DNA of 64,000 nucleotides, from contig NZ_SCRP01000033.1 of the NCBI RefSeq assembly GCF_004298475.1, positions 23,730-87,729 on the forward strand, in the 5' to 3' direction. Numbering within the stretch: position 1 is the stretch's first letter; every line of letters starts with the position of its first letter. Below, piece after piece: positions 1 to 9,019 of the stretch. Under the pieces are notes generated by a model. It ran no database searches and had not been told where the DNA came from. It saw only the letters and a list, made by a program, of their open reading frames with translations. The position numbers and the translations under genes are program-made. This stretch comes from Paraburkholderia sp. GTDB taxonomy: Bacteria; Pseudomonadota; Gammaproteobacteria; Burkholderiales; Burkholderiaceae.

Positions 1-410
1 AGCAGGCCCACGCTGGCCTCGGGCAGCGCCATCTGCGCATGAGATTCGGCGATGCGGATATCGCAGGCCAGCGCGCATTCGAGGCCGCCGCCCATCGCGT
101 AGCCGTTGATGGCGGCGATCACGACGGGCCGCGCATTCTGCAGCGTTTCGAACGCCGCGCCGAACGCGCGGGCCGCTTCGCGCGCCACGTCGCGCTTGCC
201 GTCGGCGAACGCGTTGAGATCCGCGCCCGCGCTGAAGAACTTCGGCCCGCTGCCCGTGATGACCACGGCGCGCACCTTGTGCTGCACGTTGAACGCTTCG
301 ACAACCTGTTGCAGCTGCAACAGACCGTCGACGGTGAACGCGTTCGCGGGCGGACGCGTGAGCGTAATGACGGCGACGGCGCCATCATGCGCGTATTCGA
401 ATTCGATCAT
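1..410 (-). CDS. Enoyl-CoA hydratase/isomerase (crotonase), 3' end outside window
   Basis: About 136 N-terminal residues of a crotonase-fold protein; the gene runs off the left edge. It starts MIEFEYAHDGAVAVITL. The two oxyanion-hole segments are visible (FSAGADLNAF and the MGGGLECAL region), followed by LPEASVGL with the usual catalytic-position Glu. Family role: hydration or isomerisation of enoyl-CoA in the cytoplasm. It starts 20 bp after the stop of the acyl-CoA synthetase gene, so it is the third gene of an operon of acyl-CoA dehydrogenase, ligase and crotonase, which together can activate and beta-oxidise a carboxylic acid. The exact substrate cannot be read from the fragment. Confidence 0.85.
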   Translation of the reverse strand, partial: MIEFEYAHDGAVAVITLTRPPANAFTVDGLLQLQQVVEAFNVQHKVRAVVITGSGPKFFSAGADLNAFADGKRDVAREAARAFGAAFETLQNARPVVIAAINGYAMGGGLECALACDIRIAESHAQMALPEASVGL

Positions 411-430
411 GCGGGATACTCCGGTCGGAA

Positions 431-2134
431 TTAGCGCAGTTCGGGGAAGTCCTCTTCCCAGTACTCGTCGGGCAAACGCGCGGTGTCGGCGGGACGGTCC
501 ATTTCGCGGCGACGCAGTTCCACGCGACGGATCTTGCCAGAGATCGTCTTGGGCAGCTCACTGAACTGCAGGCGGCGAATCCGCTTGTACGGCGCAAGCT
601 TTTCGCGCGAGAAGCGAAACACTTCGCGTGCGAGATCGGGCCCGGCCTCATAGCCCTGGCGCACGATCACGAAGGCCTTCGGCACCGAAAGACGCAGCGC
701 ATCGGGGCTCGGCACGACGGCCGCCTCGGCAATCGCCTCGTGCTCGATCAGCACGCTCTCCAGTTCGAACGGGCTGAGCCGGTAATCGGATGACTTGAAC
801 ACGTCGTCGGCGCGGCCAACGTAGACGTAGGAGCCGTCTTCGCGGCGCATCGCGACATCGGACGTGTGGTAGTAGCCGTTGCGCATCGCGTATTCGGTTG
901 CGCTCGCATTGTTCGCATAGCCCGTCATGAGCCCGAGCGGCCGGTGCGCGAGCGGCAGCGCGATCTCGCCTTCGGTCGCGAGCTGGTCGTCGGGATCGAC
1001 GAGTTCGACGCGATAGCCGGGCAGCGGACGGCCCATCGAACCGGGCACGACGGGCTGGCCCGGCGAATTGCCGATCTGGCAGGTGGTTTCGGTCTGGCCA
1101 TAGCCGTCGCGAATCGTGATATTCCACGCGTGGCGCACGCGCTCGATGATCTCGGGATTGAGCGGTTCGCCCGCACCGATGATCTCGCGCAGCTTCACCG
1201 GATAGGTTGCAAGCGGCTCCTGCACGAGCATGCGCCACACCGTGGGCGGCGCACACAGCGTGGTCACGCCGCATTGCACGAGCGCGTTCAGTGTGTCTTT
1301 AGGCACGAAGCGCGCGTAGTTGTAGACGAACACGCAGGCCTGCGCGTTCCAGGGCGCGAAGAAGCAGCTCCATGCGTGCTTGGCCCAGCCCGGCGAGCTG
1401 ATGTTCCAGTGCACGTCGCCGGGCATGAGGCCGATCCAGTACATCGTCGAAAGATGACCGACCGGGTAGCTCTCGTGCGTGTGCTGGACGAGCTTCGGCT
1501 TCGATGTCGTGCCCGAGGTGAAGTAGAGCAGCATCGGATCGCTCGCGCGCGTCGGGCCGTCGGGTACGAACGTGGCGCTCGCCTCGCTGGCGCGCGAGAG
1601 GTCGATCCAGCCGTCGCGCTGCGCGCCGACCGAAATGCGCTTCACGTTGGCTGCGAGCGCATCGAATTTGCCGAGTTCCGCCGCATCGACGATGACGTAA
1701 CGCGCGCCGCCCGTTTCAACGCGCTCGCGCACGTCGTCGGGCGAAAGCTGCGTGGTGGCGGGCAGGACCACGGCGCCGAGCTTCATCGCCGCGAGCATCA
1801 CGTCCCAGAGTTCGACGCGGTTCGGCAGCATGAGCAGCAGGCGGTCGCCGCGCACGACACCATGTTCGCGCAGGAAATTCGCCACGCGCGAAGAGCGCCC
1901 GGACATCTGCGCGAACGAGAGACGCGTGCCGCCGCCGGCGGGATCGTCGACGATCCATAGCGCCGGGTTGTCGTTGCCGCGCGCCATGACGTCGAAGTAA
2001 TCGAGCGCCCAGTTGAACGTATCGAGCTTGGGCCATGCGAATTCGCTGTATGCGCGCGCGTAGTCGGTGCGGTGGCGCAGCAGCAGGTCGCGTGCGTCGA
2101 GAAAGGCCTGCGCGGAAGGGGTAAACCCGGTCAT
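431..2134 (-). CDS. AMP-dependent acyl-CoA synthetase
   Basis: 567-residue member of the adenylate-forming (ANL) superfamily. The P-loop-like motif LLYFTSGTTSKPK lies near residue 210, DGYGQTET is the A5 motif, YHTSDVA and YVGRADDVFK lie in the hinge region, and the C-terminal PKTISGKIRR carries the A10 lysine. The enzyme should convert a carboxylic acid, ATP and CoA to acyl-CoA. Length and the WNISSPGWAKHAWSC segment resemble medium-chain acyl-CoA synthetases, but chain length is inference. It sits between an acyl-CoA dehydrogenase and a crotonase gene on the same strand, 66 bp and 20 bp away, so it probably supplies their substrate. Confidence 0.9.
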   Translation of the reverse strand: MTGFTPSAQAFLDARDLLLRHRTDYARAYSEFAWPKLDTFNWALDYFDVMARGNDNPALWIVDDPAGGGTRLSFAQMSGRSSRVANFLREHGVVRGDRLLLMLPNRVELWDVMLAAMKLGAVVLPATTQLSPDDVRERVETGGARYVIVDAAELGKFDALAANVKRISVGAQRDGWIDLSRASEASATFVPDGPTRASDPMLLYFTSGTTSKPKLVQHTHESYPVGHLSTMYWIGLMPGDVHWNISSPGWAKHAWSCFFAPWNAQACVFVYNYARFVPKDTLNALVQCGVTTLCAPPTVWRMLVQEPLATYPVKLREIIGAGEPLNPEIIERVRHAWNITIRDGYGQTETTCQIGNSPGQPVVPGSMGRPLPGYRVELVDPDDQLATEGEIALPLAHRPLGLMTGYANNASATEYAMRNGYYHTSDVAMRREDGSYVYVGRADDVFKSSDYRLSPFELESVLIEHEAIAEAAVVPSPDALRLSVPKAFVIVRQGYEAGPDLAREVFRFSREKLAPYKRIRRLQFSELPKTISGKIRRVELRRREMDRPADTARLPDEYWEEDFPELR

Positions 2135-2200
2135 CGTCGTCTCCTGTCGCCTATATAGTCATCAACCGTACCGCACCTGCTACTTCGCCATCCTTCCCAC

Positions 2201-3334
2201 TCAAAGCTGCCGTGCAATCACCATGCGCTGCACTTCACTGGTGCCTTCATAGATCTGCGTGATGCGCGCATCGCGGTAGTGGCGCTCCACCGGGTAATCA
2301 TTGAGGAACCCATAACCGCCGTGAATCTGGATCGCATGCGAGCACACTTCCTCGGCCATTTCGGACGCGTAGAGCTTCGCCTGCGACGCCTCCGAAAGAC
2401 ACGGCTTGCCGAGCGTGCGCAGCCGCGCCGCGTGATGCACGAGAAGGCGAGCGGCGTTGATCTGCGTGTGCATGTCGGCGAGCATGTTCGCCACGCTCTG
2501 GTGCCGCACGATCGGTTCGCCGAATTGCACGCGCTCGTGCGCGTAGTTGCGCGCCGCATCGAACGCCGCACGCGCGATGCCGAGCGCCTGCGCCGCGATG
2601 CCGATGCGTCCGCCTTCGAGATTCGACAGCGCGATCTTCAAGCCCTCGCCGCGCTGGCCGAGCAGATTGGCTTCAGGGATCGTGCAGTGATCGAGCGTGA
2701 TCGGGCAGGTGTCGGAAGCGCGAATGCCCATCTTCTTCTCGGACGGGCCGACGTTGAATCCCGGCGTATCGGTCGGGACAATGAAGGCGGAAATGCCGCG
2801 CTTGCCCGCGTCGGCGTCGGTGACGGCAAACACGATCGCGATCTGCGCACGCGAGCCGTTCGTGACGAACTGCTTGTTGCCGTCGAGCACCCACTGGCCG
2901 TCGAGCAACTGCGCGCGCGTGCGCAGATTGTTGGCCTCGGAACCGGCCTGCGGCTCGGTCAGGCAGAACGCGCCAATCATCTCGCCTGCGGCGAGCTTGC
3001 GCAGATAGCGGTCCTTCTGCGCTTCGGTGCCGTACTTCAGGATCGGCCCGCAGCCCACCGAGTTGTGCACGCTCACCAGCGTTGCGCATGACGCGCAACC
3101 CGCAGCGATCTCCTCCATCGCGAGCGCATAAGCCACGTAGTCGGTGTACGAGCCGCCCAGCTCCTGCGGCACGATCATGCCGAGAAAGCCCAGCTCGCCC
3201 AACTGCTTCACGATCTCGTCGGGCAGCTTGCCGTCGCGATCCCATTGCGCTGCATTCGGCGCAAGTTGTTCGGTCGAGAAGTCGCGCGCGGCGTCGCGGA
3301 TCATCCGTTGATCCTCGGTGTAGAACTCATCCAT
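2201..3334 (-). CDS. Acyl-CoA dehydrogenase
   Basis: 377-residue flavoprotein of the acyl-CoA dehydrogenase family, oxidising acyl-CoA to trans-2-enoyl-CoA and passing electrons to ETF. The start [14 protein letters not shown] was chosen because AAGGGG precedes it at good spacing; the open frame extends about 48 codons further without family similarity. [12 protein letters not shown] and FVTNGSRA are the FAD/substrate segments, and [11 protein letters not shown] contains the canonical catalytic Glu. It is first in the operon with the ligase and crotonase genes, and is divergent from the AraC-type regulator across a 225-bp gap. Short-chain or 2-methyl-branched substrates are possible but not decided by sequence. 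Confidence 0.92.
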   Translation of the reverse strand: MDEFYTEDQRMIRDAARDFSTEQLAPNAAQWDRDGKLPDEIVKQLGELGFLGMIVPQELGGSYTDYVAYALAMEEIAAGCASCATLVSVHNSVGCGPILKYGTEAQKDRYLRKLAAGEMIGAFCLTEPQAGSEANNLRTRAQLLDGQWVLDGNKQFVTNGSRAQIAIVFAVTDADAGKRGISAFIVPTDTPGFNVGPSEKKMGIRASDTCPITLDHCTIPEANLLGQRGEGLKIALSNLEGGRIGIAAQALGIARAAFDAARNYAHERVQFGEPIVRHQSVANMLADMHTQINAARLLVHHAARLRTLGKPCLSEASQAKLYASEMAEEVCSHAIQIHGGYGFLNDYPVERHYRDARITQIYEGTSEVQRMVIARQL

Positions 3335-3559
3335 GTCTGTCCCCTTCCTGTCTCTGCGCACGTCTTTGCACAAGACGCGCGTGCTGCACTGCGGCGAAAC
3401 GCGCGGCCCGTCGTGCGGGCTGCGCTCACTGTCGCGCCCCTCGGGCGCGGCTGCAACACCTGAGAAAAGTGTAGGCATCCGCGCGACGGCGTTCCATGTC
3501 CGCCACGATCAAACTCGTTGATCGGATTTACCATATCACTTCCGGCAACCCTTCAGGAG

Positions 3560-4630
3560 ATGCATCTCGTGCCGAACGCGAAACCGATCAAGCTGAGCGA
3601 AAAAGGCACCATCGCGATGAGCCTCGTCAACGAGACGCTTGCGCTGGCACGCGAACGCAAGCTCGACGTCGCCCCCATACTCGAGGCCGCGGGCATTGCG
3701 CGGGCCGCGCTCGCAACGCCTCGGGCGCGCGTGAGCGCCGCGCAATACGGCGCGCTGTGGATGGGGATCGCGCACGCGCTCGACGACGAATTCTTCGGCC
3801 AGGACTCGCATGCGATGAAGAGCGGAAGCTTCGTCGCGATGACGCACGCGGCGCTCACCGCGCGCACCGGCCGCCAGGCGCTGCAGCGCGCGGTGAGCTT
3901 CATGCGGCTCGTGCTCGACGACCTGGCAGGTCACGTCGATATCGACGCGGCGCGCGTGCGCATTGCGTTCGTGCATCGCGAAGGCACGGCCACGCCGACG
4001 ATCTTTGCGTACGCAACGTGGTTCATCCTCGTCTACGGGCTCGTGTGCTGGCTGGTGGGGCGGCGCATTCCGCTCATCGCCGCGCGTTTTCGCTGCGCGG
4101 CGCCGGATGCGGTGGACGAGTACCGGCTCATGTTCTGCGACGACATGACGTTCGGCGAGGACGCCTCGTATGTCGACCTGTCACCGGCGTTTCTCGAGTT
4201 GCCCGTGATCCAGACGCCCGGTTCGGCGCGCGCGTTCCTGCGCAACGCGCCGGGCAACTTCGTCGTGAAGTACCGCAATCCGGGTTCATTCGCGGCACGC
4301 GTGCGCCGGACGCTGCGCGCGCTCCCGGCCACGGCGTGGCCCGATGCCGATACGATCGCGCGGCGCCTGAACGTCGCGCCCGCCACATTGCGCCGCCGGC
4401 TCAAACAGGAGGGCCACAGTTGCCAGTCGATCAAGGACGCGTTGCGGCGCGACCTGGCCATCGCGGCGCTACAGGATTCGCGCCGCTCGGTCGCGGACGT
4501 TGCGGCAGCCGTGGGCTTCGCCGAGCCGAGCGCGTTCCACCGCGCCTTTCGCAAGTGGACGGGCATGCGTCCGGCCGACTATCGGCTGGCGCGCCAGTGG
4601 ACAGGCGCGCAACGCCCTGACGACGCCTGA
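3560..4630 (+). CDS. AraC-family transcriptional regulator
   Basis: About 356 residues. The N-terminal region looks like the AraC ligand-binding domain found in OruR/ArgR-like regulators (domain family 'arabinose-binding domain of AraC, N-terminal'). The C-terminal 90 residues hold two helix-turn-helix motifs (DADTIARRLNVAPATLRRRL and SVADVAAAVGFAEPSAFHRAF) and end GMRPADYR as in AraC proteins. AGGAG lies at 3555-3559, directly against the ATG at 3560, so the GTG at 3569 is an alternative start. The longer frame from 3518 lacks a ribosome site. Divergent orientation suggests it controls the acyl-CoA operon at 1-3334; this is inference. Confidence 0.88.
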   Translation: MHLVPNAKPIKLSEKGTIAMSLVNETLALARERKLDVAPILEAAGIARAALATPRARVSAAQYGALWMGIAHALDDEFFGQDSHAMKSGSFVAMTHAALTARTGRQALQRAVSFMRLVLDDLAGHVDIDAARVRIAFVHREGTATPTIFAYATWFILVYGLVCWLVGRRIPLIAARFRCAAPDAVDEYRLMFCDDMTFGEDASYVDLSPAFLELPVIQTPGSARAFLRNAPGNFVVKYRNPGSFAARVRRTLRALPATAWPDADTIARRLNVAPATLRRRLKQEGHSCQSIKDALRRDLAIAALQDSRRSVADVAAAVGFAEPSAFHRAFRKWTGMRPADYRLARQWTGAQRPDDA

Positions 4631-4682
4631 TGCACGCCTGACGCACGCCCCCGCGCGGCCACGCCACATCCGCTTTGAATGC

Positions 4683-4726
4683 TTTGATTTAGCGCAACAA
4701 CGCCTATACTTTTTAGGGTAATCCCT
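4683..4726 (+). promoter_or_regulatory. Candidate promoter and operator for DUF4148 gene
   Basis: TTTGAT (4683-4688) and TATACT (4705-4710) have 16-bp spacing, a plausible sigma-70 promoter. Immediately downstream is the inverted repeat AGGGTAATCCCT (4715-4726), a likely operator. A similar element lies upstream of the second DUF4148 gene (AGGTATTTACCCT, 9389-9401). Confidence 0.4.
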
Positions 4727-4744
4727 AATACAAAAGGCATGGCC

Positions 4745-4996
4745 ATGATCTCTCCCTCTCGCATCACGCTCGCCGTGCTGGTGGCAGCCGGCGCGGCAGC
4801 TTCGACGGCTGCGCTGGCGCAGCCCGTCGGCTCCCAGGCTCCCCTGACACGCGCTCAGGTCCAGGCCGATCTGGTCGACTGGCTTCAGGCGGGCTATGAC
4901 CCGTTCGACTGGATCGACTACCCCGCCAATGCACAACGCGCAGGCGCCATCGTGGCGCAGCGCCGCGCCGCCGCGGGCCAGACGCAACCGCAGTAG
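4745..4996 (+). CDS. DUF4148 domain exported protein
   Basis: 83 residues: Sec signal peptide (cleavage probably after TAALAQ) followed by a short mature part with LTRAQVQADLVDWLQAGYDP and a D-W-I-D-Y-P motif, characteristic of DUF4148 proteins common in Burkholderia. The function of the family is unknown. Two in-frame ATGs exist (4739, 4745); AAAGG lies 7 bp before the second, which is preferred. A paralogue of near-identical plan is at 9493. Monocistronic, with its own promoter. Confidence 0.82.
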   Translation: MISPSRITLAVLVAAGAAASTAALAQPVGSQAPLTRAQVQADLVDWLQAGYDPFDWIDYPANAQRAGAIVAQRRAAAGQTQPQ

Positions 4997-5305
4997 CAAT
5001 AACGCCCTCCCCCTCGACATCACGTCTCTCATCGCTGGCGCGCGGCCTGCACCTCGCGCCAGTGCAGCCTCAAAGCCCCGCACGACATCGCCGGGCAGCG
5101 CCGTGGCCGCCTCCACCCGCCGCCCGCGCTGACGCACCTGCGCCACGCACGCTGACGGAATTCGGCACCGCGACTGTCAAGCTTGTTTACAATCCCGCCC
5201 GGAACCGGCTGTTTCCAGGCTCCGCGACGCCCTCGCCGCACCCTCCGCGCCGGCTCCGATCTCCACAACAAGACCATCCGCTCGACACTCAAAGGCTCAA
5301 TCCTC
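4997..5305 (+). other. Intergenic region before the purine permease
   Basis: 309 bp without a convincing gene. TACAAT at 5188-5193 could be a -10 element for the permease but no good -35 is visible. I see no terminator with a U-tract and no recognisable riboswitch. Confidence 0.4.
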
Positions 5306-6604
5306 ATGGACGCCATCAAGCGCTATTTCGGCTTCGAAGAAGCAGGCACCGACCTGCGTACCGAAATCCTAGCCGGGATCACCACCTTCCTCACGATGGC
5401 TTACATCATCTTCGTCAATCCGGCCATCCTCGGCGATGCCGGCATGCCGAAGGAATCGGTGTTCGTCGCCACCTGCCTGGTCGCGGCAATCGCGTCGATC
5501 ATCTTGGGCCTCTACGCGAACTACCCGATCGCGCTCGCGCCCGGCATGGGCCTGAACGCCTATTTCGCCTACACCGTCGTCAAGGGCATGGGCTTCACGT
5601 GGCAAGCGGCGCTCGGCGCCGTGTTCATCTCGGGGTGTCTCTTCTTCATCGTGACGCTGCTACGCGTGCGCGAAGCCATCATCAACGGCATTCCGCATTC
5701 GATCCGCGCCTCCATCACAACCGGTATCGGTCTCTTTCTCGCGCTCATCTCGCTCAAGAACGCCGGCATCGTCACGGGCAACCCGGCCACGCTCGTCACG
5801 CTCGGCAATCTGCACGATCCGCACACGATCCTCGCGATCATCGGCTTCTTCGCGATCGTCACGCTCGACGTGCTGCGCGTGCGCGGCGCGATCCTGATCG
5901 GCATCGTGGGCGTGACCGTCCTCTCGTTCTTCTTCGGCGGCAACGCGTTCCACGGCGTCTTCTCCGCGCCGCCCTCGATTGCGCCGACGTTCCTGCAGCT
6001 CGACGTGCGCGCCGCGCTCTCGACGGGCGTGCTCAACGTGATCCTCGTGTTCTTCCTCGTCGAACTGTTCGACGCCACCGGCACGCTGATGGGCGTCGCC
6101 AACCGCGCGGGGCTGCTCGTGCACGGCAAGATGCACCGCCTGAACCGCGCGCTGCTCGCCGACAGCACGGCGATTCTCGCGGGCTCGGTGCTCGGCACGT
6201 CGTCGACGACGGCGTACATCGAAAGCGCCTCGGGTGTGCAGGCAGGCGGCCGCACCGGCGTCACGGCGCTGACCGTGGCCGTGCTGTTCCTCGCGTGCCT
6301 GTTCGTCGCCCCGCTCGCGGGCGTCGTGCCCGGCTACGCGACCGCGCCCGCGCTGCTCTATGTGTCGTGCCTGATGATGCGCGAGATCGCCGCGCTCGAC
6401 TGGGAAGACGCCACCGAAGCCGTGCCCGCCGTGCTGACCGCGCTCACGATGCCGTTCACGTATTCGATCGCCGACGGCGTGGCGTTCGGCTTCATCTCGT
6501 ACGGGGCGCTGAAGCTGCTGACCGGCCGCGTGCGCGGGGTCAAGCCGATCGTGTGGATCATCGCGGCGGTGTTCCTGTTCCGCTTCTTCTATCTGAAGGC
6601 CTGA
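5306..6604 (+). CDS. NCS2/AzgA-type purine permease
   Basis: 432-residue polytopic inner-membrane protein. The N-terminal FGFEEAGTDLRTEILAGITT with FLTMAYIIFVNP is the signature of the AzgA/GhxP/AdeP branch of the NCS2 family (hypoxanthine, guanine or adenine uptake by proton symport). The segment LGTSSTTAYIESASG and the Glu/Asp of VELFDATGT match conserved substrate-site regions. Start MDAIKRYFG was chosen by family alignment; the frame is open 41 codons upstream but reads low-complexity Arg/Pro. It stands alone, so purine specificity is from the family. Confidence 0.92.
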   Translation: MDAIKRYFGFEEAGTDLRTEILAGITTFLTMAYIIFVNPAILGDAGMPKESVFVATCLVAAIASIILGLYANYPIALAPGMGLNAYFAYTVVKGMGFTWQAALGAVFISGCLFFIVTLLRVREAIINGIPHSIRASITTGIGLFLALISLKNAGIVTGNPATLVTLGNLHDPHTILAIIGFFAIVTLDVLRVRGAILIGIVGVTVLSFFFGGNAFHGVFSAPPSIAPTFLQLDVRAALSTGVLNVILVFFLVELFDATGTLMGVANRAGLLVHGKMHRLNRALLADSTAILAGSVLGTSSTTAYIESASGVQAGGRTGVTALTVAVLFLACLFVAPLAGVVPGYATAPALLYVSCLMMREIAALDWEDATEAVPAVLTALTMPFTYSIADGVAFGFISYGALKLLTGRVRGVKPIVWIIAAVFLFRFFYLKA

Positions 6605-6749
6605 TTGAAGGCCTGAAAAGCGCACAGCAGCAAAACCGGGCGCGCGGCCCGGCATGCATGAAGATCACGAGAGGATGCGCGCCGCGACGCGCCCGCCGTG
6701 GGTCAAAGGCGGCTCAAAAGGCGGCTGAAGAAGCGGCGCAAAACACGGC

Positions 6750-7043
6750 TCAAGAAGCGGCGATATTGGCCTGCACGAAACGGACATAGCCGCTACGCAA
6801 CACGCGGCACCGTGCATCGGTTTCCGACAACAGCCGGCGCGCGACGGCTTCGATCCGGTCGCGATGGTTGTCGAACGCGTGGAGCATGTCTTCGGCTCGG
6901 GGCGATGCTGCACCGAAATGATCTTCCAGCGCCGCCGACGTGATCGTGCACTCCACTCTCTGCCCATCGATCATCGCCGGAAACGCCAGCGTCAAGTCGG
7001 GCCCCGAATACTCGGGGACTACCTTCGGAAAAATGATCTGCAT
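6750..7043 (-). CDS. DUF1488 family protein
   Basis: 97 residues starting MQIIFPKV, with AAAGG 7 bp upstream; a TTG two codons earlier is a weaker alternative. Composition and pattern (F-P-A-M-I-D-G, C-x-I-T-x-x-A-L-E-D-H-F) match DUF1488, small cytoplasmic proteins of unknown function frequent in Burkholderia. Its 3' end overlaps an imperfect repeat (6705-6762) that also encodes an Ala-rich helix on the other strand. Confidence 0.75.
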   Translation of the reverse strand: MQIIFPKVVPEYSGPDLTLAFPAMIDGQRVECTITSAALEDHFGAASPRAEDMLHAFDNHRDRIEAVARRLLSETDARCRVLRSGYVRFVQANIAAS

Positions 7044-7345
7044 GGGCAAGGCCTTTGGTTGAGGTTGGGCGGGCCGCGCTGCTGTTGCCCCTCCCCTGGC
7101 GCGCGCGGAATCTCATCAGCCGCCATCAGTTCGCGTCCTGGGCGACACGTTTTCGCCGGTTGATTGGATTTACTTTAGACGACTTCACACGGGTCGCAAG
7201 GCCGGCGTTGTCGCAGTCGGAAAATCACGCGCCCGGTCCCGCTTTTTGCACGCTTCCTGCCCGCTCGCTGCCCTTTTCTGTGCGCGCACAGACGCGCCCC
7301 ATGCACCCGCGCGTATGCCGCATCGCAGCGAAATGACGTCGCACG
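7044..7345. other. Intergenic region, no gene seen
   Basis: 302 bp between two minus-strand genes. It should carry the promoter of the DUF1488 gene. I find no convincing reading frame, terminator or repeat; several open frames here have no ribosome site and read Arg/Ala-rich shadow sequence. Confidence 0.4.
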
Positions 7346-7570
7346 TTACGTTTCGCGATGCCGCTGCTGATGCTGCTGATCGTCGATATCCGTCGGGTAC
7401 AGGGTCAGCATCACGACGAACGCAACGACGCTCGCGCCAATGGTTGCCGCGCCGTACAACACGACATTGCTCAGATCGAAGAACAGCCCGTGAAGCACCA
7501 GCGCCACGCCGAACAGCGCGGCGAACGTGGCGAGCGTCGCGCCCACAATCCTCAATTCACCATGCACCAT
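7346..7570 (-). CDS. Small two-helix membrane protein (DUF2964-like)
   Basis: 74 residues beginning MVHGELRIVG, with GGAG 6 bp upstream of the ATG. Two hydrophobic helices (about residues 8-30 and 36-56) are separated by LFFDLSN, followed by a short polar tail with many Gln, His and Arg. Length and plan resemble DUF2964 proteins of Burkholderia, but I assign the family only tentatively. Function unknown; it probably lies in the inner membrane. It is divergent from the erythrin-VIT1 gene. Confidence 0.6.
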   Translation of the reverse strand: MVHGELRIVGATLATFAALFGVALVLHGLFFDLSNVVLYGAATIGASVVAFVVMLTLYPTDIDDQQHQQRHRET

Positions 7571-7888
7571 GATGTACTCCGTCAAACGGAGCCCGCCGCG
7601 GTCCATCGGCCGCCGCCGGGGCGCGAGACCGCTACGCGCTTCTCTTCATCCTGGCACTCGCGCGAATGAACGCAAGCGGAATCTGAGGGCTTGCGGGGAA
7701 TTCGAAGCTGGTCAGCAATCCTGAATCATGACGCAGTGCAAAACCGCACTAAAAATTGCACGCAAATGACCTGCTGCATTGCAACGCAGCAGGTGCGTGC
7801 AATGTGCGTGCAATCCGGTTTGCCTGCCGCCGTGCGGGCAGGCTGCGGGCCAGGTTAAGCTTGGCGAATCCTCTCGCCCACGCATGCC
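7571..7888. other. Divergent intergenic region with iterated ATTGCACGC motif
   Basis: 318 bp between the small membrane protein and the erythrin-VIT1 gene. ATTGCACGCA occurs at 7755-7764, and its inverse GTGCGTGCAAT occurs twice in tandem (7793-7803, 7804-7814). Two hairpins lie nearby: CCTGCTGC/GCAGCAGG (7770-7793) and GCCTGCC/GGCAGGC (7822-7843). This looks like a metal- or stress-responsive regulatory region or structured leader for the iron transporter. Confidence 0.45.
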
Positions 7889-9019
7889 ATGGCCTCTGCC
7901 CAGGAACTCAAACGCTTCAGGCGCAATCTCGCCGACGAACTCGATAGCGCTGCCGTCTACGACACGCTGTCTGCCGTCGAGCAGGACACAGGGCGCCGCA
8001 AGATCTTCGCCGAACTCGCCGCGTCCGAGCGTGAGCATGCGCGCGTGTGGCACGACAAGCTCACGGCTAACGGCGTGCGTCCGCGGCCGCATCGGCGCAG
8101 CGCGAAAACGCGGCTGCTTCAGGCGCTTACGCGCGTATTCGGCCCGTCGATCGTGCTGCCGACCGTCGCCGCCGCCGAATACGCCGACCGCGACCGCTAC
8201 GCGCACGAACCGGGCGCCGAAAAGCTCTCCGCGCAGGAACAGCAGCACGCGGCGATCGTGCAGTCGTTCGTCGCGGCCAGGACCGCGCGCAAGCGCCCGA
8301 AAGGCGAGCAGATCGCCGCCGCCGAGTCGTGGCACAAGGGCGCGACGTCGGGCAACGACCTGCGCGCCGCCGTACTCGGGGCCAACGACGGACTCGTCTC
8401 GAACTTCTGCCTCATCATGGGCGTCGCGGGCGCGGGCAGCGCCAACCACACGATCCTGCTCACGGGGCTCGCCGGGCTCGTGGCAGGCGCGTGTTCGATG
8501 GCGCTCGGCGAATGGCTGTCGGTCACCAACGCGCGTGAGCTCGCGCGCACGCAGCTCGCGCGGGAAGCCGACGAACTCGAGCACACGCCCGACGCCGAAC
8601 GCCACGAACTCGCGCTGATTTACCAGGCGAAGGGCATCGACGCCGACGAATCGCGGCGCGTCGCCGCGCAGATCATGCGGGACCGCGATCAGGCGCTCGA
8701 CACGCTCGCGCGCGAAGAACTGGGCATCGATCCGAAGGAACTGGGCGGCAATCCGTGGTCGGCGGCGGCGGTGTCGTTTTGTCTCTTTTCGCTCGGCGCA
8801 GCGTTTCCCACCGCCGCATTTCTGTGGGCGCGCGGCACGTCGGCAATCGTGCAGTCGGTCGTGCTGAGCGCAATCGGGCTCGCGGCAGTCGGCGTGTTCA
8901 CGTCGCTTTTCAACGGGCGCAGCGCAACGTTTTCTGCGTTGCGGCAGATCGTGATCGGGCTCGTCGCGGCGGCGTTTACGGCGGGCGCGGGCCGACTGCT
9001 GGGCGTATCGATTTCATGA
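7889..9019 (+). CDS. mbfA: Erythrin-VIT1 family iron/manganese transporter (MbfA-like)
   Basis: 376 residues. The N-terminal ferritin-like (erythrin) domain has a full set of diiron ligands: E17, E47-x-x-H50, E97 and E117-x-x-H120. The C-terminal VIT1/CCC1 membrane domain begins with LGANDGLVSN at 162-171 and has about five membrane helices with a cytoplasmic Glu-rich segment between. Er-VIT1 proteins (MbfA of Bradyrhizobium and Agrobacterium) export iron from the cytoplasm under iron or peroxide stress. The stop codon overlaps the start of a [2Fe-2S] ferredoxin gene (ATGA), so the two are co-translated. Start ATG 7889 (MASAQELKRF). Confidence 0.88.
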   Translation: MASAQELKRFRRNLADELDSAAVYDTLSAVEQDTGRRKIFAELAASEREHARVWHDKLTANGVRPRPHRRSAKTRLLQALTRVFGPSIVLPTVAAAEYADRDRYAHEPGAEKLSAQEQQHAAIVQSFVAARTARKRPKGEQIAAAESWHKGATSGNDLRAAVLGANDGLVSNFCLIMGVAGAGSANHTILLTGLAGLVAGACSMALGEWLSVTNARELARTQLAREADELEHTPDAERHELALIYQAKGIDADESRRVAAQIMRDRDQALDTLAREELGIDPKELGGNPWSAAAVSFCLFSLGAAFPTAAFLWARGTSAIVQSVVLSAIGLAAVGVFTSLFNGRSATFSALRQIVIGLVAAAFTAGAGRLLGVSIS

